Of a stretch of 35,357 nucleotides of DNA, positions 24,100-35,268 are shown in pieces. This stretch comes from Gammaproteobacteria bacterium. GTDB taxonomy: Bacteria > Pseudomonadota > Gammaproteobacteria > Steroidobacterales > Steroidobacteraceae. The stretch spans positions 1-35,357 of the forward strand of contig JAURLT010000077.1 in NCBI GenBank assembly GCA_030831085.1, in the 5' to 3' direction. Position 1 is the stretch's first letter. Every line of letters starts with the position of its first letter. Both the position numbers and the translations under genes were made by a program. The notes beneath the pieces were generated by a model that had not been told where the DNA came from, did not search any database, and saw only the letters and a list, made by a program, of their open reading frames with translations.

Positions 24100-25455
24100 G
24101 TGGACTCTGCCTGGTCGTCACGCGCCGTGTTCATCCTCGCCTCCATCGGAGCCGCGGTGGGACTCGGCAATATCTGGAAGTTTCCTTACCTGGCCGGCTC
24201 GAGTGGCGGGTCGGCTTTCGTGCTGGTCTATCTGGCGGCAGTGGCGCTGGTGGCGGTGCCGATCCTGATCGCCGAGATGCTGCTCGGTCGGCGTGGCCGC
24301 AGTCATCCTGCGGGTGCGATCGCGAGGCTGGCGGTGGAGTCGGGTTGTCGATCGGCCTGGGGATGGGTCGGCGGTCTCGGGGTGACCGTCGCCTGGATAA
24401 TCATGACCTATTACAGCGTGATCGCCGGCTGGGCCATGGCGCACGTTTGGCCGACCCTGTCGGGTGGCTTCGCAGGGGCCGACGCCGGGGTCACGGCGGC
24501 CCATTTTGATGCCTTGCTGTCGAGTCCCGTGAAGCTGATGGCGTGGGCTGGTGTCTATACGGCTGCGGCCGTGGCGATCGTGGCGCGCGGACTGCACTCG
24601 GGCATCGAGCGCTCGATCAGCCTGCTGATGCCGGCGCTGTTCCTGGCCCTGTTGCTGTTGGTGGCCTATGGTCTTGTCGAGGGCGAGGTAGCGCCTGCCC
24701 TGCAGTTCCTGTTCGCCCCCGATTTTTCCCGGATCGACGGGTCCGTCGTGCTCGCTGCGGTAGGGCAGGCGTTCTTTTCCATCGGTGTCGGGATGGGAAT
24801 CATGATCACCTACGGCTCCTACCTGCCCAAGGATGTTTCCCTGGTCCGCTCCGCCTTCCTGATTGCCGGGGCCGATACCCTGGTGGCCCTGCTGGCTGGT
24901 ATCGCGCTGTTTCCCCTGGTGTTCGCCAACGGACTCGATCCCGCAGCCGGACCCGGCCTGGTGTTTGTGACCTTGCCCATCGCCTTTGGCAACATGCCGG
25001 GCGGGCAGTTTTTCGGGGGTGTGTTCTTCTGCCTGCTGGTGGTTGCCGCCCTGACCTCCTCGATCGCGGTGATCGAGCCCATGGTGCGATGGCTGATCGA
25101 CCAACGTCGCTGGTCGAGGCCCAAGGCTGCGTGGATCGCTGGAGGCCTGGCCTGGGTGGCCGGGCTCGCCACGGTATTGTCGTTCAACCTGTGGAAGAAC
25201 TGGCACCCGCTGGGTGCATTTGCCCGCTTCCAGGACCAGACCTTCTTCGACCTCCTGGATTACGCGACCTCGAATCTGCTGATGCCCCTGTGCGCCCTGC
25301 TGCTGGCGCTATTCGTCGGCTGGCGCATGAGTCCGACACTGGCTGCCGATGAACTTGGCCTCGGTAACGGCCTTCGCTTCACGGTCTGGCGCAGTGTCCT
25401 CCTGAAGTGGCTGGTGCCGGCAGCAATCGCGGCCATCCTGTTGGCCGGCCTCTAG
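24100..25455 (+). CDS. NSS (SNF)-family sodium-dependent transporter
   Basis: The 451-residue membrane protein begins with the NSS hallmark: SIGAAVGLGNIWKFPYL followed by SSGGSAFVLVYL, the unwound TM1 that binds Na+ and substrate in LeuT-like transporters. About 11 transmembrane helices are apparent, and the length is close to the bacterial 11-helix members. Family substrates are amino acids and related compounds. Its position 3 bases after putA, reading in the same direction, suggests uptake of proline or another amino acid feeding the same catabolic route. That assignment is inferred from context only. The GTG start at 24100 is used; no strong ribosome binding site is seen. Confidence 0.9.
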   Translation: MDSAWSSRAVFILASIGAAVGLGNIWKFPYLAGSSGGSAFVLVYLAAVALVAVPILIAEMLLGRRGRSHPAGAIARLAVESGCRSAWGWVGGLGVTVAWIIMTYYSVIAGWAMAHVWPTLSGGFAGADAGVTAAHFDALLSSPVKLMAWAGVYTAAAVAIVARGLHSGIERSISLLMPALFLALLLLVAYGLVEGEVAPALQFLFAPDFSRIDGSVVLAAVGQAFFSIGVGMGIMITYGSYLPKDVSLVRSAFLIAGADTLVALLAGIALFPLVFANGLDPAAGPGLVFVTLPIAFGNMPGGQFFGGVFFCLLVVAALTSSIAVIEPMVRWLIDQRRWSRPKAAWIAGGLAWVAGLATVLSFNLWKNWHPLGAFARFQDQTFFDLLDYATSNLLMPLCALLLALFVGWRMSPTLAADELGLGNGLRFTVWRSVLLKWLVPAAIAAILLAGL

Positions 25456-25469
25456 TCAGTCTGCTGACT
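25454..25469. terminator. Small hairpin spanning the convergent stop codons
   Basis: AGTCAG (25454-25459) and CTGACT (25464-25469) form a perfect 6-base stem with the loop TCTG. The hairpin covers the end of the symporter gene and the end of the sixA-like gene, whose stop codons touch (25453-25455 and 25456-25458). It has no T-run on either side, so it would be at best a weak bidirectional terminator. Confidence 0.25.
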
Positions 25470-25953
25470 GGGGCGTCTCCAGAAAGTCGAGTCTGGCGGA
25501 TTCAGGATTCATTTCTGACCAGCGTTCACCATCGACCAGCAGGCTGGCGGCTCCCGCTGTGGGCAGTTCCCGACGATGCGGTGTTGCAGCCATCAAGGCC
25601 ACCAACTGGCTGAGGCCCGGATTGTGTCCGCACAGCAGGAGATGCGGGCAGTCGTCGGGTGTGCAGCGCAGGAGTTCCAGTAAGGTGCCCGGGCTGGCCA
25701 GGTAGGCCTCGGTAGCGCCAACCACGGCAGAGTGCGGCAGCGACAGTCCCTCGGCCAGGATACGGGCGGTGCCCAGGCAGCGCGCGGCCTTGCTCGCGAC
25801 GATCATTGGTTCGGGCAACTGCCGGCGCGCAAGGCGGCTGGCCAGCACTGAGGCCTCGTCCAGGCCGACCTCGTCGAGAGGACGGTCGAAATCATTGAGT
25901 CCCGGCCTCGCCGGATGGGCACGCGCGTGACGGACGAGGGTCAGTCGCAGCAT
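25456..25953 (-). CDS. sixA: SixA-like histidine phosphatase
   Basis: The 165-residue protein belongs to the histidine phosphatase superfamily. The catalytic motif is LVRHARAH near residues 6-13 (RHA in place of the classical RHG). Arg and Glu follow in ASKAARCLGTARIL and a second His in LLLCGHNPGLSQLV (CGHNPG being typical of SixA). E. coli SixA dephosphorylates phosphohistidine proteins and modulates the nitrogen PTS. The ATG at 25953 was chosen because it gives the MLRLTLVRHA start; longer starts overlap sufT. It is the last gene of the suf operon, 5 bases after sufT. A link with Fe-S assembly is not established. Confidence 0.88.
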   Translation of the reverse strand: MLRLTLVRHARAHPARPGLNDFDRPLDEVGLDEASVLASRLARRQLPEPMIVASKAARCLGTARILAEGLSLPHSAVVGATEAYLASPGTLLELLRCTPDDCPHLLLCGHNPGLSQLVALMAATPHRRELPTAGAASLLVDGERWSEMNPESARLDFLETPQSAD

Positions 25954-25958
25954 GCCGC

Positions 25959-26510
25959 TCAGAGCATGCCGGTCTGCAGTCGGGCGGCCTCCGACATCAT
26001 TGAAGCTTCCCACGGAGGCTCAAAGACCAACTCGACCCGGGCCTCCCGCACGGTAGGGATGGCCTCGATTTTTTCCCGCACGTCCTGGGCCAGGAAGTCG
26101 CCCATGCCGCAGCCAGGCGCGGTGAGTGTCATCTTGATGTCGACGCTCCGCTCACCATCCTGTTCCGGGGTAACCGCGCATTCGTAGATAAGGCCAAGGT
26201 CGACGATGTTGACCGGGATCTCAGGGTCGTAGCAGGTGCGCATCTGCTGCCAGGCCAGTTCCCTGACGTCCTCGTCGCTCGCTCCCGGTGGTAACTCCGG
26301 CCGCACTGGGGGTTCCTTGCCGATGGCGTCGGCATCCGAACCGGCAATCCGGAACAGGTTACCCTCCACGTAGACCGTGAAGCTGCCGCCCAGGGCCTGC
26401 GTGATGTAACCCACGCTGCCGGTGCGGAGCTTGACCTCGATGCCGGCCGGGATGATCACGGCCTGGACGTCGCGTTGCACTACGATTGGTTCGTTCTCGT
26501 GACGCCTCAT
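25959..26510 (-). CDS. sufT: SufT, DUF59/MIP18-domain Fe-S assembly protein
   Basis: The 183-residue protein has an N-terminal SufT-specific region (about 1-75, with VIIPAGIEVKLRTGSVGYITQ). A C-terminal MIP18/DUF59 domain follows: CYDPEIPVNIVDLGLIYE, then TLTAPGCGMGDFLAQDV and the terminal ELVFEPPW block. The cysteine in APGCGMG is the conserved one. SufT proteins aid maturation of Fe-S proteins under high demand; the exact step is debated. It lies 3 bases after sufU in the suf operon. Confidence 0.95.
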   Translation of the reverse strand: MRRHENEPIVVQRDVQAVIIPAGIEVKLRTGSVGYITQALGGSFTVYVEGNLFRIAGSDADAIGKEPPVRPELPPGASDEDVRELAWQQMRTCYDPEIPVNIVDLGLIYECAVTPEQDGERSVDIKMTLTAPGCGMGDFLAQDVREKIEAIPTVREARVELVFEPPWEASMMSEAARLQTGML

Positions 26511-26513
26511 GAC

Positions 26514-26956
26514 CTACTCCGTACTGATCGTCCGGCCCTGACCGGCCAGGGCCGCATTGAGGGTGTGCCAGCATAGACTCGCGCACTTGACCCGTGCCGG
26601 GAATTCCCGCACTCCCGCCAGGGCAGCCAGCTTGCCGAGTTCGGTAGGTACCGGTCCGTTCGCTTGCGTCAGCATGGCATGCACCTGCTCGAACAGGTTC
26701 TCCACTTCCTGACGGGACTTACCCTTCACCGCCTCGCTCATCAAGGAGGCGGAGGCGGTGGAAATTGCACAACCCCGGCCCTGGTGGCGAATGTCGTGAA
26801 TGACGTCGCCTTCCATCTGCAGGGTGATGTCCAGCTGATCGCCACACAGCGGGTTGTCGCCGTGAGCCTCGTGGTCGGCCTGTTCCAGCCGACCCGCATT
26901 GCGTGGATTGCGGTTGTGGTCGACGATGACGTCACGGTAAAGGTCCCTGAGTTCCA

Positions 26957-26960
<4 letters not shown>
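26514..26960 (-). CDS. sufU: SufU, IscU-like sulfur acceptor/zinc protein
   Basis: The 148-residue protein has the three conserved cysteines in SufU context: NPLCGDQLDI (about C39), GRGCAISTASASLMSE (about C64) and FPARVKCASLCWHTL (about C125). The extra segment before the last cysteine (LAALAGVREFPARVKC) distinguishes SufU from IscU. In Bacillus, SufU binds zinc and takes persulfide sulfur from SufS. Here it replaces SufE in a proteobacterial suf operon. The start codon overlaps the sufS stop (ATGA), so the pair is translationally coupled. Confidence 0.95.
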
Positions 26961-28173
<1,213 letters not shown>

Positions 28174-28174
<1 letters not shown>

Positions 28175-29411
28175 CACAGCAGCTCCTGGATCAGATCGCG
28201 ATCCGGCAACTGCCCGGCCACCACTTCCTCGATGCGGCGCCGCACGGCAGGATCGGCGACCACCCCGACCACGTCCTCGCAGAACGCGTAGGTCAGGATC
28301 CCCCGGGCGGTCTCCTGGTCGATGCCGCGGGACAGCAGGTAGAACAACTGGTCTGGATCGAGCGAACCGGTGGTGGCCCCGTGGCTGCACTTGACCTCGT
28401 CAGTGAGGATTTCGAGTTGCGGCCTGGCGTTGATTTCCGCCGTTGGCGACAGCAGCAGGTTGCGGCTGGTCTGGCTGGAATCAGTGCCCGCGGCGGCGGG
28501 ACCGACCAGAATGCGGCCGTTGAAGGCGCCTCGCCCTCGCCCGGAGGCGACCCCATGCACCCGCTCACTGGAGCGGGTCCGGGGCCCCTGATGGTCGATG
28601 ACGGTGTACAGGTCTGCCTGCCGGCTGCCGTCCACGACGAACAGCCCGTCGAGCTCCGCCTCCGCTCCGCTGCCGAGCAGTCGCAGTCGCTGGCTGCTGC
28701 GCAGCACTCGGCCTCCCAGCATGAAAAGTGCCTGCCGATAACTGGCGTCGCGGCCGAGCCTTGCCTCCAGCTGGTCGACGAGCGCCGCGGCTGCAGCGCA
28801 CTCGAACAGGCGGGTGTGTTGCAGTTGACCACCGTCGGCGATAAGGAGCTGGGTAGCCTGTACCGACAGGGCCTGACCCTCACCACCCGTGAAGGTTTCG
28901 ATCAACGGCAGGCTCGCGCCGGCGCACAGCTCGACGATGACCCGCAAATGGGTTGCAGTATCCGGAGTTCGATCATGGTGTAGCTGTAGTGGCTCGGTTA
29001 CCGTGACGCCCTCGGCCACACGCACCCACCAGCCGGCGCCCGTGCTTGCCTCTGCCAGCAGCTCGAACCCCGCATCCGATTCCGGACCCGGCAGGGGCAG
29101 GAGCGCTGCAAGCCGCTCGCCCTCACGCGCCAGCGCCTGGTCCAGGGGCAGGATTTCGAGCCCGGGTGTGGCTGGTGGGGTGACGAGTCCGCCGGCGCTC
29201 CCGGCAGGCATGGCCAGCTCGCGCCGGTCCAGTTCCGCCCAGTCGACATAACGCCAGTGCTCGTCGCGCTTGTCGGGCAGTCCGTCGGCCAGCAGGCGCT
29301 CGAGCGCCTGCTCACGGCGTGCCGACCACGCGCTGCCGCCCGGCAAGCTCGGGGACAGTCGTTCGAGTTGTTCGGCCAAGGTGCTCAGCGCGAGCTGCCG
29401 TGGATCCGGGT

Positions 29412-29415
<4 letters not shown>
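28174..29415 (-). CDS. sufD: SufD, Fe-S scaffold complex subunit
   Basis: The 413-residue protein has a helical N-terminus (DKRDEHWRYVDWAELDRREL) and a C-terminal parallel beta-helix. The SufB/SufD family block KCSHGATTGSLDPDQLFYLLSRG contains the conserved histidine; it lies near residues 357-379. SufD forms the SufBC2D scaffold on which clusters are built. The GTG start overlaps the sufC stop by 4 bases (GTGA), so it is translationally coupled. The middle of the protein (about 90-250) is poorly conserved, as usual for SufD. Confidence 0.94.
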
Positions 29416-30188
<773 letters not shown>

Positions 30189-30208
30189 CTGTCTCTTACC
30201 TTTTGGGA

Positions 30209-31657
<1,449 letters not shown>

Positions 31658-31676
31658 GGGATTCCTCCGGAAAGAT

Positions 31677-32147
31677 CTAGGCTCGTATCAGTGGCTGCCA
31701 GCCCGCATCCAGCGCGGCTCGCAGGTTGGGGGCCCGCACCCGGGCGTCATGGTCCATGAGGTCTGCGAGGGTCAGGCCCTCGAGCGAGCTGCGCAGGGCG
31801 TGGCTGATCCGTTGCCAGCTCAGGCCGACGCCGCAGGTGGGCTCGAGGTCGCAATGTCCGCCGTGGACGGCGCACTCGGTCAGCGCAACCGGCCCCTCGA
31901 CCGCATCGATGATCTCCGCCGCGCTGATGAGTGCAGGCGGGCGTGACAGCTGGTAGCCTCCGCGCGCACCCCGGGTCGAGCTGACCAGCCCCGCTCGGTG
32001 CAGCTCCTTCAGCAGTTTGCTGACCGTCGCGGCTCCGATGCCGGTCCGGTCGGCGAGCCCCGACGCGCTGTGCAGGGCCTGTGGCTGGGCCGACAGGGCC
32101 GCCAGCAGGACCGTCGCGTAATCCGTCAGTTTGCTGATGCGCAACAT
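31677..32147 (-). CDS. Rrf2-family SUF system regulator
   Basis: The 156-residue protein has an Rrf2 winged helix ([50 protein letters not shown]). Three cysteines ([19 protein letters not shown], spacing Cx6Cx5C) can ligate an Fe-S cluster, as in IscR (Cx5Cx5C). It fits the gammaproteobacterial SUF-operon regulator family (TIGR02944 type). It probably senses cluster status and controls this operon, which it heads. The ATG at 32147 gives the conserved [11 protein letters not shown] start. There is no ribosome binding site before it, and the putative -10 box is so close that the message may be leaderless. Confidence 0.93.
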   Translation of the reverse strand: MLRISKLTDYATVLLAALSAQPQALHSASGLADRTGIGAATVSKLLKELHRAGLVSSTRGARGGYQLSRPPALISAAEIIDAVEGPVALTECAVHGGHCDLEPTCGVGLSWQRISHALRSSLEGLTLADLMDHDARVRAPNLRAALDAGWQPLIRA

Positions 32148-32164
32148 ACCGTACCATTTTAGTC
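32146..32164 (-). promoter_or_regulatory. Candidate Rrf2/IscR-type operator and -10 box at the suf operon start
   Basis: On the minus strand GACTAAAATGGTACGGTAT (32164-32146) matches the centre and right half of the E. coli IscR type 1 consensus at 16 of 19 positions; the left half is not conserved. It contains TAAAAT, a possible -10 box (32156-32161), and its last bases overlap the sufR ATG. Binding by the regulator would block its own promoter. The match was counted by eye and the regulator is not IscR itself, so this is a hypothesis. Confidence 0.4.
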
Positions 32165-32203
32165 CTATTAACGGATAATGGGTAGCGTGATGGACTCCCC
32201 GGC

Positions 32204-32217
32204 AGGCCCAAGGGCCT
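32204..32217. repeat. Inverted repeat between divergent sufR and mlaF
   Basis: AGGCCC (32204-32209), AA, GGGCCT (32212-32217) is a perfect inverted repeat directly upstream of the mlaF -10 box. It is too tight to make a good RNA hairpin, so an operator for a dimeric regulator is one possibility. Chance in GC-rich DNA is another. Confidence 0.3.
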
Positions 32218-32226
32218 TTGGTAGAA
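32218..32226 (+). promoter_or_regulatory. Extended -10 promoter of the mla operon
   Basis: TAGAAT (32221-32226) is preceded by TGG (the TGn extension), a good extended -10 element. Transcription would start near 32233, giving a leader of about 20 bases that includes the GGAGG ribosome binding site at 32239-32243. No strong -35 box is present, as is common for extended -10 promoters. Confidence 0.5.
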
Positions 32227-32253
32227 TCGCCGCCCCCTGGAGGTAGCCCGACC

Positions 32254-33072
32254 GTGGACAGTACGGCACGCGATGAACGGATCGTCGAGGTCACCGGCGT
32301 GCGCTACGCAGCCGGCGAGCGGGTCATTTTCGACGGACTCGACCTGAACGTCCGGCGCGGCAGCGTCACGGCGGTCATGGGCCCCAGTGGCACCGGCAAG
32401 ACCACCCTGCTGCGGCTAATTTCTGGCCAGGCCAGCCCCGCCGCAGGCTCGGTGCGCGTTTTCGGGCGCGAACTGGCCGGGCAGTCGCGGGCCGAGGTCT
32501 ATGCGATGCGTCGCCGGATGGGAATGCTGTTTCAGCAGGGCGCCCTGCTCACTGACCTGGACGTGTACGAGAACGTGGCCTTTCCCCTCCGGGAGCATGC
32601 CCGCCTTCCGGAAGCCCTGGTGCGGATGATGGTGCTGACCCGATTGGAGGCGGTCGGGTTGCGCGGGGCAGCCCGCCTGATGCCCTGGGAATTGTCCGGC
32701 GGGATGGCTCGCCGGGTGGCGCTCGCCCGGGCCATCGTGATGGATCCGGAACTGTTGATCTATGACGAACCCTTTGTGGGGCTGGATCCGATCTCCATGG
32801 GCGTCGTGCTGCGACTGATCCGGGAACTCAACGACACGCTGGGGATCACCAGTATCGTGGTGTCGCACGATGTCGAGGAAATCGCCAAGGTGGCCGATCA
32901 GGCCTGGTTGCTGTCTGGGGGACGAGTAGTCGCCTCCGGCGCACCGCGCGAGCTGCTGGCCAGCGAGGACCCCCCGGTCAGGCAGTTCATGCGGGGCCTA
33001 GCCGACGGGCCCGTACCCTTCCACTATCCTGCCGCCTCCCTGCGCGATGAGCTGTTCGGGGAGGGTCCGTGA
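32254..33072 (+). CDS. mlaF: MlaF, ATPase of the phospholipid ABC transporter
   Basis: The 272-residue ATPase has Walker A GPSGTGKTTLLRLISGQ, signature LSGGMARRVALARAI, Walker B LLIYDEPFVGLDPISMG and switch histidine VVSHDVEEIAKVADQAW, very close to E. coli MlaF (269 residues). It also has the MlaF C-terminal tail that contacts the partner subunit. It powers MlaFEDB, which moves glycerophospholipids between MlaC and the inner membrane to maintain outer-membrane asymmetry. The GTG at 32254 was chosen for length and the GGAGG 10 bases upstream. An earlier in-frame TTG at 32218 lies within the promoter. The stop overlaps the mlaE start (GTGA). Confidence 0.96.
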   Translation: MDSTARDERIVEVTGVRYAAGERVIFDGLDLNVRRGSVTAVMGPSGTGKTTLLRLISGQASPAAGSVRVFGRELAGQSRAEVYAMRRRMGMLFQQGALLTDLDVYENVAFPLREHARLPEALVRMMVLTRLEAVGLRGAARLMPWELSGGMARRVALARAIVMDPELLIYDEPFVGLDPISMGVVLRLIRELNDTLGITSIVVSHDVEEIAKVADQAWLLSGGRVVASGAPRELLASEDPPVRQFMRGLADGPVPFHYPAASLRDELFGEGP

Positions 33073-33818
33073 GCGCCCATCCACTGGCCTCCATACGGGA
33101 GGTGGGCCGCTACGCCCTGTTCGTGGGCAGGCTGCTCGCCGAGACCCCTCGCGCGCTGCTGCGCCCCGGGCTGGTCGTCCAGCAGGTCTACAACGCCGGC
33201 GCCCTGTCGCTGGTTATCGTGATGTTGAGCGGGCTATTCGTCGGCATGGTCCTGGGGCTGCAGGGCTTCGACCTGCTGGAGCGCTTCGGTTCCGAGGAGT
33301 CGCTGGGCACGGCTGCAGCGCTGGGCCTGGTCAAGGAGCTCGGCCCCGTGGTCACTGCCCTGCTGTTCGCCGGGCGAGCCGGCACGGCACTGGCTTCCGA
33401 GATCGGGCTGATGCGCGCGACTGACCAGCTCGCTGCCATGGAGATGATGGCGGTCGACCCGGTGCGCCGGGTGGTGGTGCCCCGCTTCCTCGGCGGGGTG
33501 ATTTCCATGCCGCTGCTGGCGGCCATTTTCAGCCTGATCGGCATCTTCGGGGCGCAACTGGTCGGTGTGCAGATGATGGGCGTCGATCCCGGGCAGTTCT
33601 GGTCGCAGATGCGCGGTGCCGTCGAGCAGGCGGATGTGATGGAGGGCGTGATCAAGAGCATGGTGTTCGGCTTGTCATGCAGCGCGATTGCGGTCTACGA
33701 GGGCTTTCACGCCGCACCGACCGCTGAAGGCGTGGGCAGGGCGACTACCCGCACCGTGGTCCTGTCCTCGGTGATGGTGCTGCTGCTGGATTACATGTTG
33801 ACCGCGGTCCTGCTATAG
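33069..33818 (+). CDS. mlaE: MlaE, permease of the phospholipid ABC transporter
   Basis: The 249-residue inner-membrane protein has about five to six membrane helices and the MlaE/YrbE family blocks FVGMVLGLQGFDLLERFG, LVKELGPVVTALLFAGRAG and ALASEIGLMRATDQLAAME. It also has the C-terminal GFHAAPTAEGVGRATTRTVV. It forms the transmembrane dimer of MlaFEDB. The GTG start overlaps the mlaF stop by 4 bases, so it is translationally coupled. Confidence 0.96.
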   Translation: MSAHPLASIREVGRYALFVGRLLAETPRALLRPGLVVQQVYNAGALSLVIVMLSGLFVGMVLGLQGFDLLERFGSEESLGTAAALGLVKELGPVVTALLFAGRAGTALASEIGLMRATDQLAAMEMMAVDPVRRVVVPRFLGGVISMPLLAAIFSLIGIFGAQLVGVQMMGVDPGQFWSQMRGAVEQADVMEGVIKSMVFGLSCSAIAVYEGFHAAPTAEGVGRATTRTVVLSSVMVLLLDYMLTAVLL

Positions 33819-33840
33819 GCGGGCCGCACAGGAGATGAGC

Positions 33841-34323
33841 ATGCGTTCAAACAAGGCGATGGAGATCGGTACCGGGCTGTTCGTGCTGCTCGGTTTTGCG
33901 GCGCTGTTCTTCCTGGTGACCCAGATCACCAGTCGGGAAGTAGGCTTCGGCGAGCGCAGCTACCGCATCGGCGCTGCCTTTGAGCAGGTGGGAGGGCTCA
34001 AGCCCGGTGCGCCGGTCTCGATGTCAGGAGTAACCGTGGGTCGGGTGGAGAGCATCGGCTACGACTTCGATACCTACCAGGCCGAAGTGGTGCTCCGGAT
34101 CGAGGCACGGTATGACCGGATACCCGACGACAGCGACGCGGCCATTTATACGGCCGGGCTGCTCGGCGGGCAGTACGTGGGCATAGGCCCGGGTGGGTCG
34201 GAAACCTTTTTGCAGGACGGTGATCGAATCGAGTTCACCCAGTCCGCGATCGTGCTGGAGAACCTGATCAGCAAGTTCCTGTTTTCGAGGGCCGAAGAGG
34301 CGGGCGCAGAGGAGATGGAGTAA
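33841..34323 (+). CDS. mlaD: MlaD, MCE-domain lipid-binding subunit
   Basis: The 160-residue protein has one N-terminal transmembrane helix (IGTGLFVLLGFAALFFLV, about residues 9-27) and one MCE domain (about 37-117: FEQVGGLKPGAPVSMSGVTV, AAIYTAGLLGGQYVGIGPGG). A helical C-terminal tail follows. MlaD hexamers form the periplasmic channel of MlaFEDB. The ATG at 33841 was chosen because GGAG (33831-33834) is correctly spaced for it; the ATG at 33835 touches the GGAG directly. mlaC starts 5 bases downstream. Confidence 0.95.
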   Translation: MRSNKAMEIGTGLFVLLGFAALFFLVTQITSREVGFGERSYRIGAAFEQVGGLKPGAPVSMSGVTVGRVESIGYDFDTYQAEVVLRIEARYDRIPDDSDAAIYTAGLLGGQYVGIGPGGSETFLQDGDRIEFTQSAIVLENLISKFLFSRAEEAGAEEME

Positions 34324-34328
34324 ACAGC

Positions 34329-34958
34329 ATGAAAGTGACGCTACCGATCATTGCCGCCCTGGCCCTGATCACCGGCATGGCCGGAGCCGAGACGCCTGCG
34401 CAGGTGCCGGGCCCGGCGCCTCAGCAACTCATGGAAACGGCTTCGGCGCGCGTGCTGTCCGCCCTGGAGGCCGACCGCGAGAGCTATCGCAAGGACGTCA
34501 GGAAGCTCACCGACCTGGTCGAGACCGAGTTGCTGCCCCATTTTGATACCGAGTACACCGCCCGCCTGGTGCTCGGCAAGTACTGGCGGGACGCCTCGCC
34601 GTCGCAGCGTAACCGTTTCATCAAGGCCTTCTATCACTCGCTGCTGGGCAAGTACGGGACGGCGGTCGCCGGGTTCACTTCGGATCGCATGAAGATGCTG
34701 CCCTTCCAGGGCGACCTGGCCAGCGGTCGGGCTACGGTGCGCACCGAGATCCAACTCAAGGACGGCACCATGGTGCCGGTGAACTACTCGCTGCGCGCTA
34801 CGGCCACTGGGTGGAAGGCCTGGGACGTCACCATCGAGGGCATTTCCTACGTCAAGAACTTCCGCAACGACATCGGCGCTGAGGTCGGGCAGCGCGGGCT
34901 CGATGCCGTCATCGCCCGCCTCGAGGCCGAGGCCAGGGCCGGCGGTCTCGGTGGCTGA
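34329..34958 (+). CDS. mlaC: MlaC, periplasmic phospholipid carrier
   Basis: The 209-residue protein begins with a Sec signal peptide (MKVTLPIIAALALITGMAGA, cleavage probably after AGA at residue 20). The MlaC/Ttg2D fold follows: LLPHFDTEYTARLVLGKYWR, QRNRFIKAFYHSLLGKYG, and YSLRATATGWKAWDVTIEG followed by ISYVKNFRNDIG. MlaC shuttles phospholipids between the outer-membrane MlaA complex and MlaFEDB. The final codons overlap the proposed mlaB start. Confidence 0.95.
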   Translation: MKVTLPIIAALALITGMAGAETPAQVPGPAPQQLMETASARVLSALEADRESYRKDVRKLTDLVETELLPHFDTEYTARLVLGKYWRDASPSQRNRFIKAFYHSLLGKYGTAVAGFTSDRMKMLPFQGDLASGRATVRTEIQLKDGTMVPVNYSLRATATGWKAWDVTIEGISYVKNFRNDIGAEVGQRGLDAVIARLEAEARAGGLGG

Positions 34959-35262
34959 CGTGGCCGCTAGCTTGAGGGCCGCCGGCGAGGGCAGGTTCGA
35001 GGTTGCAGGGCCCATGGACCTCCACACCGTGGGTGCCCTGCACGCAGAGGGAGAGCAATCCTTTCCCGCATCCGGAGCGGTGACAGTGGACCTGTCCGGA
35101 GTGGAGCGGGTAGACAGCGCGGGGGTTGCCCTGTTGCTGGAGTGGGTCCGGTTGGCCAGCCACCGCGGCTTGCGTTTTAGCTATTCCCGCATGCCGCCCC
35201 GGGCACTTGCCCTGGCCAGGATTGGCAACGCCGAGGCGCTGCTTCCCATCAGCGACAGCTGA
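34951..35262 (+). CDS. mlaB: MlaB, STAS-domain subunit
   Basis: The 103-residue protein is a single STAS domain: RFEVAGPMDLHTVGAL, then VTVDLSGVERVDSAGVALLL, with a serine at the position of the key threonine/serine of STAS proteins, and a C-terminal RIGNAEALLPI. MlaB binds MlaF and is needed for assembly and activity of the transporter. The GTG at 34951 overlaps the end of mlaC by 8 bases. GTG at 34960 is an alternative. It ends 6 bases before the stop of the convergent partial gene. Confidence 0.85.
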   Translation: MADVAASLRAAGEGRFEVAGPMDLHTVGALHAEGEQSFPASGAVTVDLSGVERVDSAGVALLLEWVRLASHRGLRFSYSRMPPRALALARIGNAEALLPISDS

Positions 35263-35268
35263 AGCCGT

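Noticed and set aside
24118-25206. A 362-codon minus-strand open frame across the NSS transporter
   Set aside because: Antisense to a membrane protein; translation is Gln/His/Arg-rich, typical of a complement of hydrophobic codons.
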